Below, piece by piece: positions 15,406 to 26,900 of a stretch of 27,758 nt of DNA. Every line of letters starts with the position of its first letter. Within the stretch, counting starts at the first letter, position 1. The stretch comes from Reclinomonas americana ATCC 50394. Lineage: Eukaryota; Jakobida; Jakobea; Jakobida. The notes below the pieces were generated by a model. It was not told the origin of the DNA. It did no database searches and was given only the letters and a program-made list of their open reading frames with translations. Position numbers and translations under genes: made by a program. The DNA is taken from the NCBI GenBank assembly GCA_048213135.1, contig PS015298.1, positions 38,347-66,104 on the forward strand. Reading direction: 5' to 3'.

Positions 15406-16068
15406 TCGGCGGCCGCCAATGCCGCCAAGAAGACCGCCACTGGGGTCTCCTCACCGCCGGCCGCCGGATCGCCCAAGGTCGTGTCGCCCACCGACGGCGC
15501 GCTCTCGCCGACCTCCACCTCGTCGCAGTCGTCGTCCACGGGCGCCCGCTCGTTTGCCGCGCGCTCTGCACTCCTCATGCAGCAACGGCAGCAGACCAAG
15601 GACAAGGGCAGCAGCGCGCTGTCGCCCTCGTCGATGAGCTCCACTGGTTCAGGTCGCCGCTCACCACCCGCAGCGGGAACAGCAGCAACAGTTGCCTCGG
15701 TGGCCTCTCCGCCCTCCACCGTGGTCTCACCAGTGAGCCACGGCGGCAGTCCACTCAGCGCCCGCAGCGAGGACATTTTGGCGCGCGCCCGTGCCGCCGC
15801 TGCTCGTGTCGTCGCCTCGCCAGCCAACGGCCACGCGACCACCGCGGTCACCACCGCAGCACCAGTGGGACCGCTCAGCCCATCCTCCGACGCCGGCAGC
15901 CTTGACGTCAGCAACACTGGCGGTGGTGTCGGTGGTGGCGTGCTGAGTGGCAACACACGTCGCCTGAGTGGCGACGAACGACCCGGCAACAAGTACCGCC
16001 GCCATCGCCTGAGCTCGCCCATCAGCGAGGTCTCCACTCCATCGCCCGACTCCTCACCACAGCACACC
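15406..16068 (+). CDS. Ser/Pro/Ala-rich segment, probably a flipped piece of the large MGCC protein
   Basis: The plus strand is open for 221 codons with strongly GC-rich third positions and a composition dominated by Ser, Ala, Pro and SP dipeptides (SSPPAAGSPKVVSPTDGALS; HRLSSPISEVSTPSPDSSPQ). It has no start or stop. The minus-strand reading is also open but has the biased, Cys/Arg/Leu-containing look of a shadow. Both neighbouring genes read on the minus strand. This 663-bp contig sits between a 548-N gap and a nominal 20-N gap. Its composition is that of the exon ending at 16089, so it is most simply the continuation of that gene in reversed orientation. No folded domain is recognised. Confidence 0.65.
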
Positions 16069-16088
16069 NNNNNNNNNNNNNNNNNNNN
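16069..16088. other. Assembly gap (20 N, nominal size)
   Basis: Exactly 20 N between two Ser/Pro-rich coding segments that read on opposite strands; a likely scaffolding join of unknown length and orientation. Confidence 0.9.
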
Positions 16089-19000
16089 GCGCGGTGAGTA
16101 CTGCAGTGGGCTCACGCGTCCGTAGCCCGACGACTTGACGCCCTCGTAGCGCGCCGAGTTGCCAGGTGATCGCGACCCGCCGTTGCTGTTGCCGGTGGTG
16201 GCGGCGGCGGCGGCGGCGGCGGTAGTGGTGGTGGCGCTCTTTGCATTCGAGGCAGGCGACCGACGGCCGGCTGCTGGACTCAGTGAGCGACGCGTCCGAG
16301 TGGACGGGGATGGCGGTCCCTTGGCGGCGGTGGCTCCGGCATTCGCCGGACTGGCGGAACGCTGCAATCCGGGGCTGGAACTGCGTGAGTTGGTCGGCGA
16401 CGGCAGCACTCCACTGCTGGCCGATCGTGACGACGGCGACGGTGTGCGCACACGGACAGGTCGCGGCGACGGCTTCGGTGACGGCTTGGGCGACGCACGA
16501 CCGCTCGGCGGCCGAGGCGATGTGCCCTTGCTGCCGGACGGTGAAGGATCGCGTGGAACAAATCGCGGTCCACCAGCCGGCGACGCTCGACCAGTGCGCG
16601 TCGCAGAAGACGGAGGCTGCGACGAAGTGGGTGGCTTGGGTGCCGGCGACTTGCCGGCAGGCGCCGATGACGATTTGATGGTGACCTTTACGGGCGATGG
16701 CGGCTGATTGGCGCCTTCGGCAGGCGATGCCGCAGCGACGGCGGTGGCGTCGTCCGCGATACGCACAGTGCGCGTGCGTGGCGACGAGTTGGGTGAGCGC
16801 GCCGGCGAGCGAGCGGGAGAGCGAGTCGGTGAGTGCGGCAGAGAGCTGTTGGCGCTGGCGGTGGCCGAGACCGGAGCTGCAGCGCCGTCGACCGACTTGA
16901 CCTTGAAACCAGAGATCCCGGACTGGAGGTACGAGCTGCTTCCGCTGCGGCTGGCGCTGCCGGCCTCCGGGGTCGACGCGGAGTTAAAATCGTCGACCAC
17001 CGTCGGCGACGGCGACGAGAGCACGTTGGACGACGAGCCGGAAATGACCAGCGGGGCGGGCGGGAGACCACGCGGACGCAGCGTGGGCGGTGCGGCGCGG
17101 CGCAGTGGTGCCGGCACATTGACTGTGAGTCCGTGTGTGGGGGTCGAGCTTCGTCTCGCATCCGAAGCGCTGTCGGACGGCGGTGGTGAGACGCGTCCAA
17201 TTGAACCGTTCGGACGAACAGTCACTGCGTTGGTGTCGGTGGCGGGTGGCTCGGCGGGGGCGGCAGCTGTGGTGATCCCAAGGGGGAAATGAGTTAGGAG
17301 GGAGGGAGTGAGGGAGAGGAAAAGAGGGACATGAAGTCTAGCCACACCTACGGTCTTCCCGGGTGGTGGATGCGAAGAAAGTTTGCTCGGCAGCGTCTTG
17401 GCGGTGATCTGCGTCGGTCGCGAGCGCGGTGAACGAGAACCGCTCGGTTCTTGCTCTTGTTGCTGCTGCTGCTGCGATTGCGGTTGTGGTTGTTGACCCT
17501 TGTCGGCGGCGAGGGCCTTGCGAACAGAGATGGCGCTGGGGCGTGAGGCGGGTGCCAGCAACGAGGCGGCGGCAGTCTCATTGAACACGATGGGAGCCGG
17601 CAGGCCCTCGAACGGCGACAGCACGAGGTCGGACTTGGATGGTCCGGTCTTTGATGGCAACAGTGGGGCACTCGGTGGCATCTCCAGTGCATCCACATAC
17701 TCGACCTCCACCAGCTCGCTGGCCAGCATGTCGAGTGGGTCGTCGACGATTTCCATCTCCGTGGCCACGGGAGCTGGCTTGCTCGCCACAATGACTTCCA
17801 CTTCTGGTGAGAGGAAAAGGGAGAGGGGAGGGAGAGGGAGAGGGAGAGGGAGATGAGGGAGAGGAGAGAGGAGAGGGAGAGGGAGGGANNNNNNNNNNNN
17901 NNNNNNNNNNNNNNNNNNNNNNNNNNNNNNNNNNNNNNNNNNNNNNNNNNNNNNNNNNNNNNNNNNNNNNNNNNNNNNNNNNNNNNNNNNNNNNNNNNNN
18001 NNNNNNNNNNNNNNNNNNNNNNNNNNNNNNNNNNNNNNNNNNNNNNNNNNNNNNNNNNNNNNNNNNNNNNNNNNNNNNNNNNNNNNNNNNNNNNNNNNNN
18101 NNNNNNNNNNNNNNNNNNNNNNNNNNNNNNNNNNNNNNNNNNNNNNNNNNNNNNNNNNNNNNNNNNNNNNNNNNNNNNNNNNNNNNNNNNNNNNNNNNNN
18201 NNNNNNNNNNNNNNNNNNNNNNNNNNNNNNNNNNNNNNNNNNNNNNNNNNNNNNNNNNNNNNNNNNNNNNNNNNNNNNNNNNNNNNNNNNNNNNNNNNNN
18301 NNNNNNNNNNNNNNNNNNNNNNNNNNNNNNNNNNNNNNNNNNNNNNNNNNNNNNNNNNNNNNNNNNNNNNNNNNNNNNNNNNNNNNNNNNNNNNNNNNNN
18401 NNNNNNNNNNNNNNNNNNNNNNNNNNNNNNNNNNNNNNNNNNNNNNNNNNNNNNNNNNNNNNNNNNNNNNNNNNNNNNNNNNNNNNNNNNNNNNNNNNNN
18501 NNNNNNNNNNNNNNNNNNNNNNNNNNNNNNNNNNNNNNNNNNNNNNNNNNNNNNNNNNNNNNNNNNNNNNNNNNNNNNNNNNNNNNNNNNNNNNNNNNNN
18601 NNNNNNNNNNNNNNNNNATCTCTTTCCCTCATTCGCAACTGCCAGAAGACGACTGCCGCGGCTGTGGAATCTTTGTCGTGCGGTTGGCCGACGCCACCGA
18701 AGAACTCGTCGAGTTCTTCGAAGACGCTGGACCGGGAAGACGCGACGAGGAGGCGCCGCCGGTGGTGGCCGTCGACGGCTGCTTGCGTGCTGATGAGGTG
18801 GCGGTGCCTGTGGCCTTGCCACCGGTGGCACTGGCGGCCACCTGCTTGCCGCCCTTGGAGGAGACAGAGGAGGCGGCGCTCTTCGGGGCGGGGGCGGTGT
18901 TCGAACGTGACGGTGCTCGGTCGGCGTCCTCGTCGCCAATGCTGGCGGAGGAGCGATTGCGTGCCGAGGTGGGGGCACTGTTGGGAGCTACTACAAGGCG

Positions 19001-20730
19001 ATGAGCTCGTGGGCCACAAGCTGCGAAAAAAATGAAGCAGAACAAACAACTCACCAGACTCGGAGGCCTTCTTGCGCGCATTGACCAGGTCGGCGACGGG
19101 CACCGGCAGACGAGACTCCGGCAGCGAGGGAATCGGCGGTACATCGGCGGCCACTGTACCCAGCACGACGGCCGACACGGGTGTGGCGGCAAGTGAGCGT
19201 CGTCGTGCCGGAGTGCTCTTCGGTCCAGGAATCCGCGAAGCTCTCACCGCTGCACCACCACTTGCCGGCGACACAGTGTCCTCTCCTTCTTCCTCCTCCT
19301 CCTCGTCGTCGTCCTCACCCACATCCATATCACTGTCAAAATCGATGTCTTCGTCGTCGTCGTCGTCATCGTCGTCCTTCTTGGCGGCAGCGGCCTTTTT
19401 GTCGGCCACTGCGCGTGCCTCTACTTCGCTTTCGTCCTCGTCGTTGTCGAGGTACGTCTTGGGCGGCCGTGCTGCCGCCTGTGGTACGGTGGAGACGGCA
19501 GACACTGTCGGTGCCGGCAGCATGGGCGATGGTGGCTTGGGCGTGTTGGAGAGCGCAGGCAAAATGCTCTCATCGACGGCGGCAGGCTCCTTTGGTGGGG
19601 CCTGAGGCGCCGGTGGCAACGGAGGCAGCACGGGTGCCACTACGGCCGCGACAGGGGCCGGTGGCAATGCCGGAAGCGCCGGTGGCGGTTGTGAGGGCAG
19701 CGCTGGTGGTGCTGCTACTACTGCTACAGGTGGTGCTGCTGGTGGTGGTGGTGAATCGTTCTCATCGGCGACCACTGCCGCTCCGCCACCTTCGCGTGCA
19801 CCAGCAGCACCAGCAGCAGCACCAGCATCGTCATCATCCTCCTCTTCGTCATCCGACGGGAAACCAATGTCACTCGACAGTGGCGACTCTTGATTGCCGG
19901 GTGTCACGGCGGCGCCGGCGTCGCTGCCCTTGAGTTTGGAGTGCTGGACGGCGACCGCCAGCAAGTCGCCGAGTCGCTCAACGCTACGTGGCGTATGCGG
20001 CGCACCGGCGTCGGCGGCGGACAGTCCGCGAGGGGTGTTTTGCGCCGACTGCGCCTGGCGCGGCGTGGTGCCACTGAGTGGTGGCAGCGCAGGCAGCGGC
20101 TCGCCCGTGGTGTCGTCGGTGGTGCGTCTCCGTGGCGACACGTGCACGACACGAGATGCGCCCGCCGACTGCGCAACAGCCTGCAGTCCGACCAGTGGGG
20201 GCACCGACACAGCGGCGGCATCGGTGGCCGGCAACAACGACGGCATCTCCGTGGGTGGACGAGGTGATTCTCCTGGTTGTTGCTGTTGGGGCGTGGGCGC
20301 GCGGACCACACGCACGGTGCGAGCGGCGGCCACCTACAGCACGGATAATGAGCGATGAAGCGAAAGGAGGAGGACCAAGTGGAAACGCAACAGAGCGACC
20401 AGGCGTCGGTGGGAGGCTGGATGGTGAGGCTGGGATGGCTGATCCCGCCGCGGCGGTGAGTTGGGTGGCGGTGTCCACGGTTGGTGCGGCGGCGGCAGAG
20501 GCAGTGGCGGCGGTGGCAGAGGCGGTCTCCTCGACCAGCTGGGTGGGTGGGAGGAGGGTGAGGGAGAGGGGAGAGGGGAGAGGGGAGAGGGAGAGGGAGA
20601 GGGAGAGGGAGAGGGAGAGGACGGAAGAGCGAGAGGCAAGATAAGCGGATGAGAGACAAGGACGAAAGCGACGGATGCAGGAGAAACACAGTGACAAACA
20701 GACGAACGAACAGCGACTACGAGGGTGATA

Positions 20731-20784
<54 letters not shown>

Positions 20785-21664
20785 CAGAGAAAGAGAGAGC
20801 GAGAGCGAGTGAGAGTGTGAGTGTCACAAGCTGCAGTTGCGTTGGCAAACCTGCACATCGATATGCCGAGCATCCACCGTGGCCACTGGCGCCACCACAA
20901 CCTCCGCAGCTGCAGACTCCACCGGCGGAACAACAACAGCAGAAGCAGCGGCGGCCACAGGAGCCGTATTCTGCGGCGTGCTCGATCGAACCTGCAAAAA
21001 AAGAAAACCCACATGATATGAAATCAATACGAAATCACGACTCGATTCGAATGATAATCGATACAATTGAGGATGAGGAAAACGTGAATGACAAGCAAAG
21101 GCACTAAGGTTGCATGTGAGTCACTCGCAAAGTGAATCATGAATATGAAATGGGAGGCAAACAGACAACACTCATGTGTGCATGACACACACTGCAATGC
21201 TCTCTCTCTCTCACAATGTGCACGCATGCGTGTGAGAGTGTGAGAGTGAGAGAGTGTGTGAGAGAAGAAGCAGCACGCGAATTTGCACTTCACACAACTC
21301 CACTCATTCTCACAACATGCACTCTCTCACACACTTGCACGCGCGCGCTCTCTCTCTCTCTCTCTCTCTCAGTTGTCTTTCACACAGAGATAGCGCGTGT
21401 GACACGAACAAAGTTGTGCGTCATGTCGACCATTCTCCTCACCTGTCGCACGACTGTTGCAGCAGCTGCGGTTCCTGTCTTTGCACCTGTACCTGCTGGT
21501 GATGCAGCAGTCGCTGCCGCTGCTGTGGCTGCAGCAGTGGCGGAGGCTGCATCAGTCTTGTTTGTCTCGCCGATTTCTGTCGACGTTGTCTGTGTGGCAG
21601 GTGGAGGTGGGGGCGACTTGGTGCCTACGCCTTGGCCCTTGTCTTTTGATTGACAGCAGCCCAT
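16089..21664 (-). CDS. Large disordered Ser/Pro/Ala-rich protein with an N-terminal MGCC lipidation signal
   Basis: Exons in order: 21664-21443, 20991-20851, 20538-20392, 20333-19055, 18990-18640, 17803-17348 and 17266-16089 (open into the gap). All phases match (0,0,0,1,1,1) with GT-AG introns. The N-terminus MGCCQSKDKG fits N-myristoylation at Gly2 and palmitoylation at Cys3/Cys4, implying peripheral attachment to plasma or endomembranes. The rest is low complexity: Ala/Pro runs, an acidic block (DDDDDDDDEDIDFDSDMDVG), poly-Gln, and many SP/RSP repeats (SPTRSPARSPARSPNSSPRT) in a basic C-terminal region, which suggests proline-directed phosphorylation. A short helical piece (VERLGDLLAVAVQHSKLKG) and one less disordered stretch (MEIVDDPLDMLASELVEVEY) break the pattern. 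No enzyme domain is visible. At least about 1250 residues are present; the C-terminus is missing, perhaps continuing in 15406-16068. It may be a scaffold or cytoskeleton-associated protein, but function is unknown. Confidence 0.7.
17806..17888 (+). repeat. GAGGGA/GAGAGG purine repeat at intron edge
   Basis: Imperfect GAGAGGGA units in the intron upstream of the exon that starts at 17803 on the minus strand. It borders the 729-N gap. Confidence 0.75.
17889..18617. other. Assembly gap (729 N) inside an intron of the large gene
   Basis: The exon ending at 18640 (donor GTTGCG, phase 1) and the exon starting at 17803 (phase 1) join in frame, so the gap can be wholly intronic, although a hidden exon cannot be excluded. 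Confidence 0.9.
20555..20635 (+). repeat. GGGAGA/GAGAGG repeat in intron
   Basis: About ten GGGAGAGG/GAGAGG units (pyrimidine-rich on the coding strand) just upstream of the acceptor for the exon starting at 20538. Confidence 0.8.
20731..20800 (+). repeat. TG microsatellite followed by GA run
   Basis: (TG)n from about 20732 to 20766 runs straight into GAGAGA. It is intronic on the minus strand, between the exons 20991-20851 and 20538-20392. Confidence 0.85.
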
Positions 21665-22052
21665 TCCTCGCTCTCAATCTGTCTCTGTCTCTCTCACGCG
21701 CGCGATACGTATGACTGACGAAGAGGACAACTCGGCAGGACCAATGCAATGCATTGATTTCTTCACGCTTGCAGAGCCAACGCAACGATCCCATGGCTGC
21801 GGTGGCTTGTGTAGTGCAACATGCCCGTTTTTCCATTGTCTCGCTCTTTCGCATGCGTTTTCGCAGAGGATAGCGCCGCAGGACAACTCATTTCATCACG
21901 AGCATGCTTGATTGTGTTGCTGTGAGGCGAGTGGGAACCAGGTTCCCTTCCCTGAGAGGCATGCACAGACATGTAGTACGTTGGTGCACGTCGGATCACA
22001 ACACACACACAAAACCCCGCCAAATAAGTTGTCCTCCCAACCTCGTCACTTT
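21665..22052. promoter_or_regulatory. Divergent intergenic region between the MGCC gene and the PPR gene
   Basis: 388 bp separates the two start codons (21664 on minus, 22053 on plus), so it must hold both promoters and 5' leaders. No TATA box or repeated operator-like motif is evident. A short plus-strand frame beginning at 21711 is present but does not lead into the PPR frame. Confidence 0.4.
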
Positions 22053-22927
22053 ATGTTTTTGCGCGCACACACTCATCGCCGCCTGCTCTCCTCTGCGGCA
22101 AGCACTGAGCTTGGTCAGTGCCACCTCCCCTCTCACTCTCTCTCTTATTCTCGTTGGCGACTCACACTCTCTGACACACACAGACGCGCTCTTTGCCAAG
22201 TTCACTGAGCGACTGCGCAGACCGCCCACCCCGTCGACGTTCGAGTACAACGAGATCATCAGTCGGTTGGCACGTGAAGGGCGACTGCAACAGGTACTCA
22301 TTCATATACTCATTGCAATCAACTTGTCTCTCACATACACTCACTCACTCACTCACTTACTCTCTCTCTCTCTCTCACTCACTCACTCACTCACTCTCTC
22401 ACTCGCTCACTCACTCACTCACTCACTCACTCACTCACTCACTCACTCGCTCACTCATTCACTCATTCACTCACTCACTCACTCACTCACTCACTCCCTC
22501 CCTCCTTCCTCACTCACTCACTCACTCACTCACTCCCCACTCACTCCCCCACTCACTCCCCACTCACTCCCCCACTCACTCCCCCACTCACTCCCTCGCT
22601 CACTCCCTCACTCCCTCACTCACTCTCCCCTCCCTCCCTCCTTCTTTGCAGCCCTTCCGCCTATACAGTGACATGCGAAAGCGCAACCGTGCGCCCTCCT
22701 CTCACACCTTTACCAGTCTCCTCAACGCATGTGCGACTGCTGCGGCCTCGTCGGAGGATCGCACAGTGACGCGAGCGGAACGGGCACTGCGATTGGTGCG
22801 CGAGGACATGCCGAGATGGGAGGTCGAGCCGCAGGTGGTGCACTACAATGCGCTACTCAAGGCCTGTGTACGCAATGGAGCGATGCCAGAGGTCAGGGAC
22901 TGCTTGCTTTTCGTGATATACGTCCGC

Positions 22928-22980
<53 letters not shown>

Positions 22981-23889
22981 CTTCTTCTTCTTCTTTTCTT
23001 CTTCTTCTTCTTCATCTTGTTCTTGTTCTTGTTCTTGTTCTTGTTCTTCTTCCTCTGCTTCTTCTTCTTCTTGTTTCTTCTTCTTGTTCTTCTTCTTCTT
23101 CGTCTTCTTTGTCTTCTTCTTCTTCTTCGTCTCCTCTTCTTTCTTCTTCTTCTCCTCCTCCTCCTCCCCCCTCCTCCCCCTCCAACTCCTCCTGCTCCAT
23201 CGCTTGATCGCAAACTTACGCAACTTGCGCAGGCACGAGAAGTGTGGAAAGAGGTGTGCGAGAAGACGCGACCGGATGTGCAGTCGTTCGCAGCTGCGTT
23301 GCCGCTGTGGGACCTCGATCCACTGGTGAGCCTCGTGCCCTTTCCTTCCCCTTCTGTTTTCCCTCGCATCATCCCTCCTTCCCTTTGTGTTGTTTTGCAG
23401 TCACTACCCAAGTCACTGGCGACGCTTGGCGTGCGTCCCGACACGCGTCTCATGAACTCGGCCCTGTCGCGTGTGTCGTACGGCGCTCGCTTCGAGTATG
23501 CGCTTCTCTGCGATCTGTACAGTGGTTTGCGGCAGGCTGGCGCGCTGCCCAACGACTACACGTACCAGGTGCTGGTCAACAATCTCGGCACGCTGAAGGA
23601 GCGACGGCAGCGACTGGCGGCCAAGGGCACACAGTCGCCACCGCGCTTGATTGACGACTCGGCGATTGCGGCGCGCTTCAAGGTGCTACGGCGCACGGTT
23701 CGCGAGGCCGATCAAATGAGCGACGAGACGCTGTGCAGACATCTGGAGACGACGCAGTGGTACACGGACCCGAAAACGCGTTCCGTCATCCGACAGGTTC
23801 TCGACGGCACGTGGTCGGCGCCACCACGTGTGCCACCCAAGTTCGCACCCAAACCCCCTGCTGCGGTCGCTGGTGAAACTAGAAAATAG
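22053..23889 (+). CDS. Pentatricopeptide repeat (PPR) protein, probably mitochondrial
   Basis: PPR proteins bind organelle RNA in a sequence-specific way. Five exons (22053-22113, 22184-22293, 22652-22891, 23233-23325, 23401-23889) splice in frame to 330 residues ending in TAG. The start MFLRAHTHRRLLSSAASTEL is Arg/His/Ser-rich without acidic residues until its end, typical of a mitochondrial presequence. Recognisable PPR helices: FEYNEIISRLAREGRLQQPF with YSDMRKRNRAPSSHTFTSLL; VVHYNALLKACVRNGAMPEA with VWKEVCEKTRPDVQSFAAAL; a degenerate LGVRPDTRLMNSALSR; and a fourth around EYALLCDLYSGLRQAGALPN with DYTYQVLVNN. The C-terminal 110 residues are not repeat-like. I see no DYW or SMR domain. Two introns are filled with microsatellites (CACT, then TTG/TTC). 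The stop lies 59 nt from the stop of the convergent RGP1 gene. Family confidence is high; the RNA target is unknown. Confidence 0.85.
22337..22640 (+). repeat. (CACT)n tetranucleotide tract in PPR intron
   Basis: Around 60 CACT units, perfect in blocks and drifting into CCCT/CCACTCACTCC variants, fill most of intron 22294-22651 (donor GTACTC, acceptor TTTGCAG). The Ser-Leu-Thr-His reading frames across it are repeat shadows. Confidence 0.9.
22928..23175 (+). repeat. (TTG)n-(TTC)n compound microsatellite in PPR intron
   Basis: About 17 TTG units change to TTC/TTCTTG units and then to CTC units before the acceptor TTGCGCAG at 23232. The intron is 22892-23232. Predicted poly-Leu/Phe or poly-Lys/Glu frames here are artefacts. 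Confidence 0.9.
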
Positions 23890-23948
23890 AGATGGAGTGC
23901 CCAGTGCCACACATATTTTTTTGTTGTCGTTTTATCATTGCGATTAAC

Positions 23949-26900
23949 CTATAGCACGGCCGAGTATACTCTCTGTGCCGGCTCCGACGCGGCCTCGTCT
24001 AGCGGTGAGCCAATGTGGATCGGGGTGCACCATTGCACCACATTCGGCACCTCCAGTGGCTCCATTTCGGGGCACCAAGTTCGCTGCACCTCGTCGGCAC
24101 GCGACAGCTTGCACGACCAGAACTCGAGACGGATTTGCCATGAAATCGTTACTGCTCGGATGGCAAACACGGTGGTGAGAAGGAGGGAACATGGCAACCA
24201 ATGGAGGGTTGCTGCGCGCACCTGCACTGGACGAAAACATGCGTGGCGACGCCATGGGAATCGACAGATCCAGATGTGTTTCGCGCATGTGCAGCGTGTG
24301 CGTCGCCGCCTCGGAGACGATCTGCTGCGAGGTGAAATCCTCGGGGCCCACATCGTTGTAGGGCTGCGGATGCACCGTCTCCAGCAGCTCGAGAAACGCC
24401 GACACCTGCGCAGGAGGGTGAATTACCGCGCGACAACACAACACGTCGTCGTGGGGAGGATACCTGAAAGCACGGAATGGTGGCACCATCGAAACTCAGC
24501 GTAATGTGAATGACATTGCCCTCCACAAATGCGTCGTCGTGGAAACTGACGGTGGTGATCAGCTGGCCTTGATCGGTGACACGGAGCACCTCTGCGCGGG
24601 GTTGGCAAAGGGGTTCAGGGGACAAGGAGGAGAGGGAAATGGAGAGGAAAAGAACGACATGAAGGAAAACGAGTACGAGGAAGATGAGGGAGAGAAGGAG
24701 TGGAAGAAAGACGTGAAAGTCGAAAGGAAGAGAGGACAAGAAGGAAAGAGGAGGAGGAAGAACATAAACAAGGAGAAGAAATGGAAGAGAAGGGAAAGGA
24801 GGTGGACGACAGAAAACGAAAGGAGAAAAGGAGACGAAAGAGGAGGAGGAAACACCGACAACAGAAAGAAATCAGGAACACAAAGAGGAGGAAGGAGAAC
24901 AAGGAAGCGGTGGAGGACATAACACGGACAAGGAGAAGAGACAGAAGGGAAGGAAGCACGAGGTCGAAGATGAAGAAGGAAAGGAGAAAGGAACAGAGGA
25001 GAAGAGGGCAGAGAGGAGAAGGAGGAAGAGGAGGAGGAAGAACGAGTAGAAGGAGTGGAGATATAGGAGACGAAACAAGAGGAGGAGGAAACAACAACAA
25101 GAACACGAAGACGAGGAAGGAGAACAAGAAGCGGTGGTTGGACAACACGGACAAGGAGAAGAAACGGAAGGCAAGGAAGCACGAGGTGAAAGATGAAGAA
25201 GGAAAGAAGAAAGGAACAGAGGAGAAGGAGGCGACAGGAGGAGGAAGAACCAACGACAATACAAAGTAACCACTAATGTGAATTGTTCGCGATTTTTTCT
25301 CTTCTCCTTTCATCCTATTCCTCTCACGCCAACGCAACTCCGCCTTCTCTCCAGCGACTCGCGCAACTCGATCTGCGTGCCCATGGCGTACCGCATCACC
25401 GGTCGCAGAGCACTCGGCGTGCTGTCGCTCGCCATTGACTCCCCTGCTCCAAACTGTGAGAAGCGATTCGACGAATGGAGAAGACGCACACTTGCACACA
25501 AACCAACAGCATTGAGAGCACAGTGGCGCATCTGGAAGAGCAGCGGGCAGTCGACGTGCATCACGGGGAACTCGATGCGTTGGGCGCCAGCAAAGGCGTT
25601 GTCAATGTGAATCGGCATCGAGAAGATGACGGGATCGACACACATGGGCATCAGTAGGCCGATATGGAGGCGGTACGAGATGCTGACGACGGTGCCGCGG
25701 TAGGAGGGCGGTAGAAAGGCTGGAAGGAGGATTTCGCACCAGACTGTGCGCCACAAACAGCGTGAGCACACAAGAGGAATTCGAGCAAGTGTCCTTCCTG
25801 CCCCCTCCCACACTCACACGACGTCTCCTCGCTCAGCTCGACCCGCTCGGCCAACAGGTGCGTCTTGGAACAGAAAATGGGTAGTCGACTGGTCGTGCTG
25901 TCGGTGACCGGCGACGCCATCTCCGTGTTGAGTGAGCGATGCCAGGTGCGTCCGCTAGCCGCGCTGCTGCGACGCCACTCGTCCCAACTCTCGCCCAGGG
26001 CCGACACCGCGTCCAGAAAGAACGGCATCGGTTCACCGCCGGCAGCCGAGGCGGCGGCCGAATCGGTGGGCCACACCCACTGAAACCACTTGGAATCGTA
26101 GACCAGCACGCCGTCCATTTGCGCCAACAGATCAAACATCACATTGTCGAGACCCGTCATGCGCATCGACACGGCGGTGCGCCGATCGAGCGGAGCGCCA
26201 CCCGCCACACCATCGCCGTCAATCCAGCCCTCGTCTTCGCCTTCATCGGAGGACGGGCCACCGTCCTCTTGACTGTCGCTCGAGTCGTCGGTGGTGTAGC
26301 CGGCGTCATCCACCGACGACAGATCCTCCTCCTCTTCCGAACCAGCAGGACCGCCAATACCACCACCACCACCACCACCACCTCCGCCACTGCCACCGAA
26401 GCCAGATAATGCCGGCGGCGTTGAGCCGTCGCCATCGGTGCCACCACCAAACATGTGATCGCCACCGGCGCCGGCCTCGGGCGACGAGGAGAACCAATTG
26501 AGAGGATTCAGCATTGCCAGGAGGCCAGCACCACCACCACCACTGCTGCCGCTGTCGGCGCTGGAGCTTCCGGCTCCTGCATGCGCACCGGTGCCGGCAG
26601 TGGAGGTGCCGGCGCTGACGCCGGCGCGTGCTCCGTGTCGGCGGGAGCGGCGAGTGCGGGCGGACTGCGCGGGGTGGAAGGAAGCGGGGGAGAGAGGTTG
26701 AGAAGACACAACACAGAGGAAAGGGCGGAAGGAGAGAAGAGAAGCAACAGGAACAAGGATACAACAAAGGGAATCAACTCGTGGTCAACGCAACGCAGTA
26801 ACAGAAGAAGGACAAGGAGAGAGAGGATGCCATACACAGACAACAAGCCACGACAGTGATAATAGCGATACAGACATGGAACTGAGCAACAACACACAAA

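Noticed and set aside
14850-20333. A single uninterrupted minus-strand protein of about 1,800 residues
   Set aside because: It runs through three N gaps, several introns with clear GT-AG ends, and a contig whose coding strand is plus. Splicing with matched phases explains the sequence better.
21711-21911. Short frame starting MTDEEDNSAG as the first exon of the PPR gene
   Set aside because: It does not connect in phase to the PPR exons. The ATG at 22053 gives a mitochondrial-type leader directly in frame.
22337-22640. Telomere-like, satellite or CRISPR-like array
   Set aside because: It is a simple CACT tetranucleotide repeat within a spliced intron, with no spacers and no telomeric unit; the organism is eukaryotic.
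22900-23230. Poly-Leu/Phe or poly-Lys/Glu protein segments
   Set aside because: They are translations of the TTG/TTC microsatellite inside a PPR intron. The flanking exons join in frame without it.
24640-25270. Long Lys/Arg/Glu-rich or Ser/Phe/Leu-rich frames
   Set aside because: They are purine-rich intron sequence of RGP1. Exons on both sides join in phase 1 and restore the Rgp1 family pattern.
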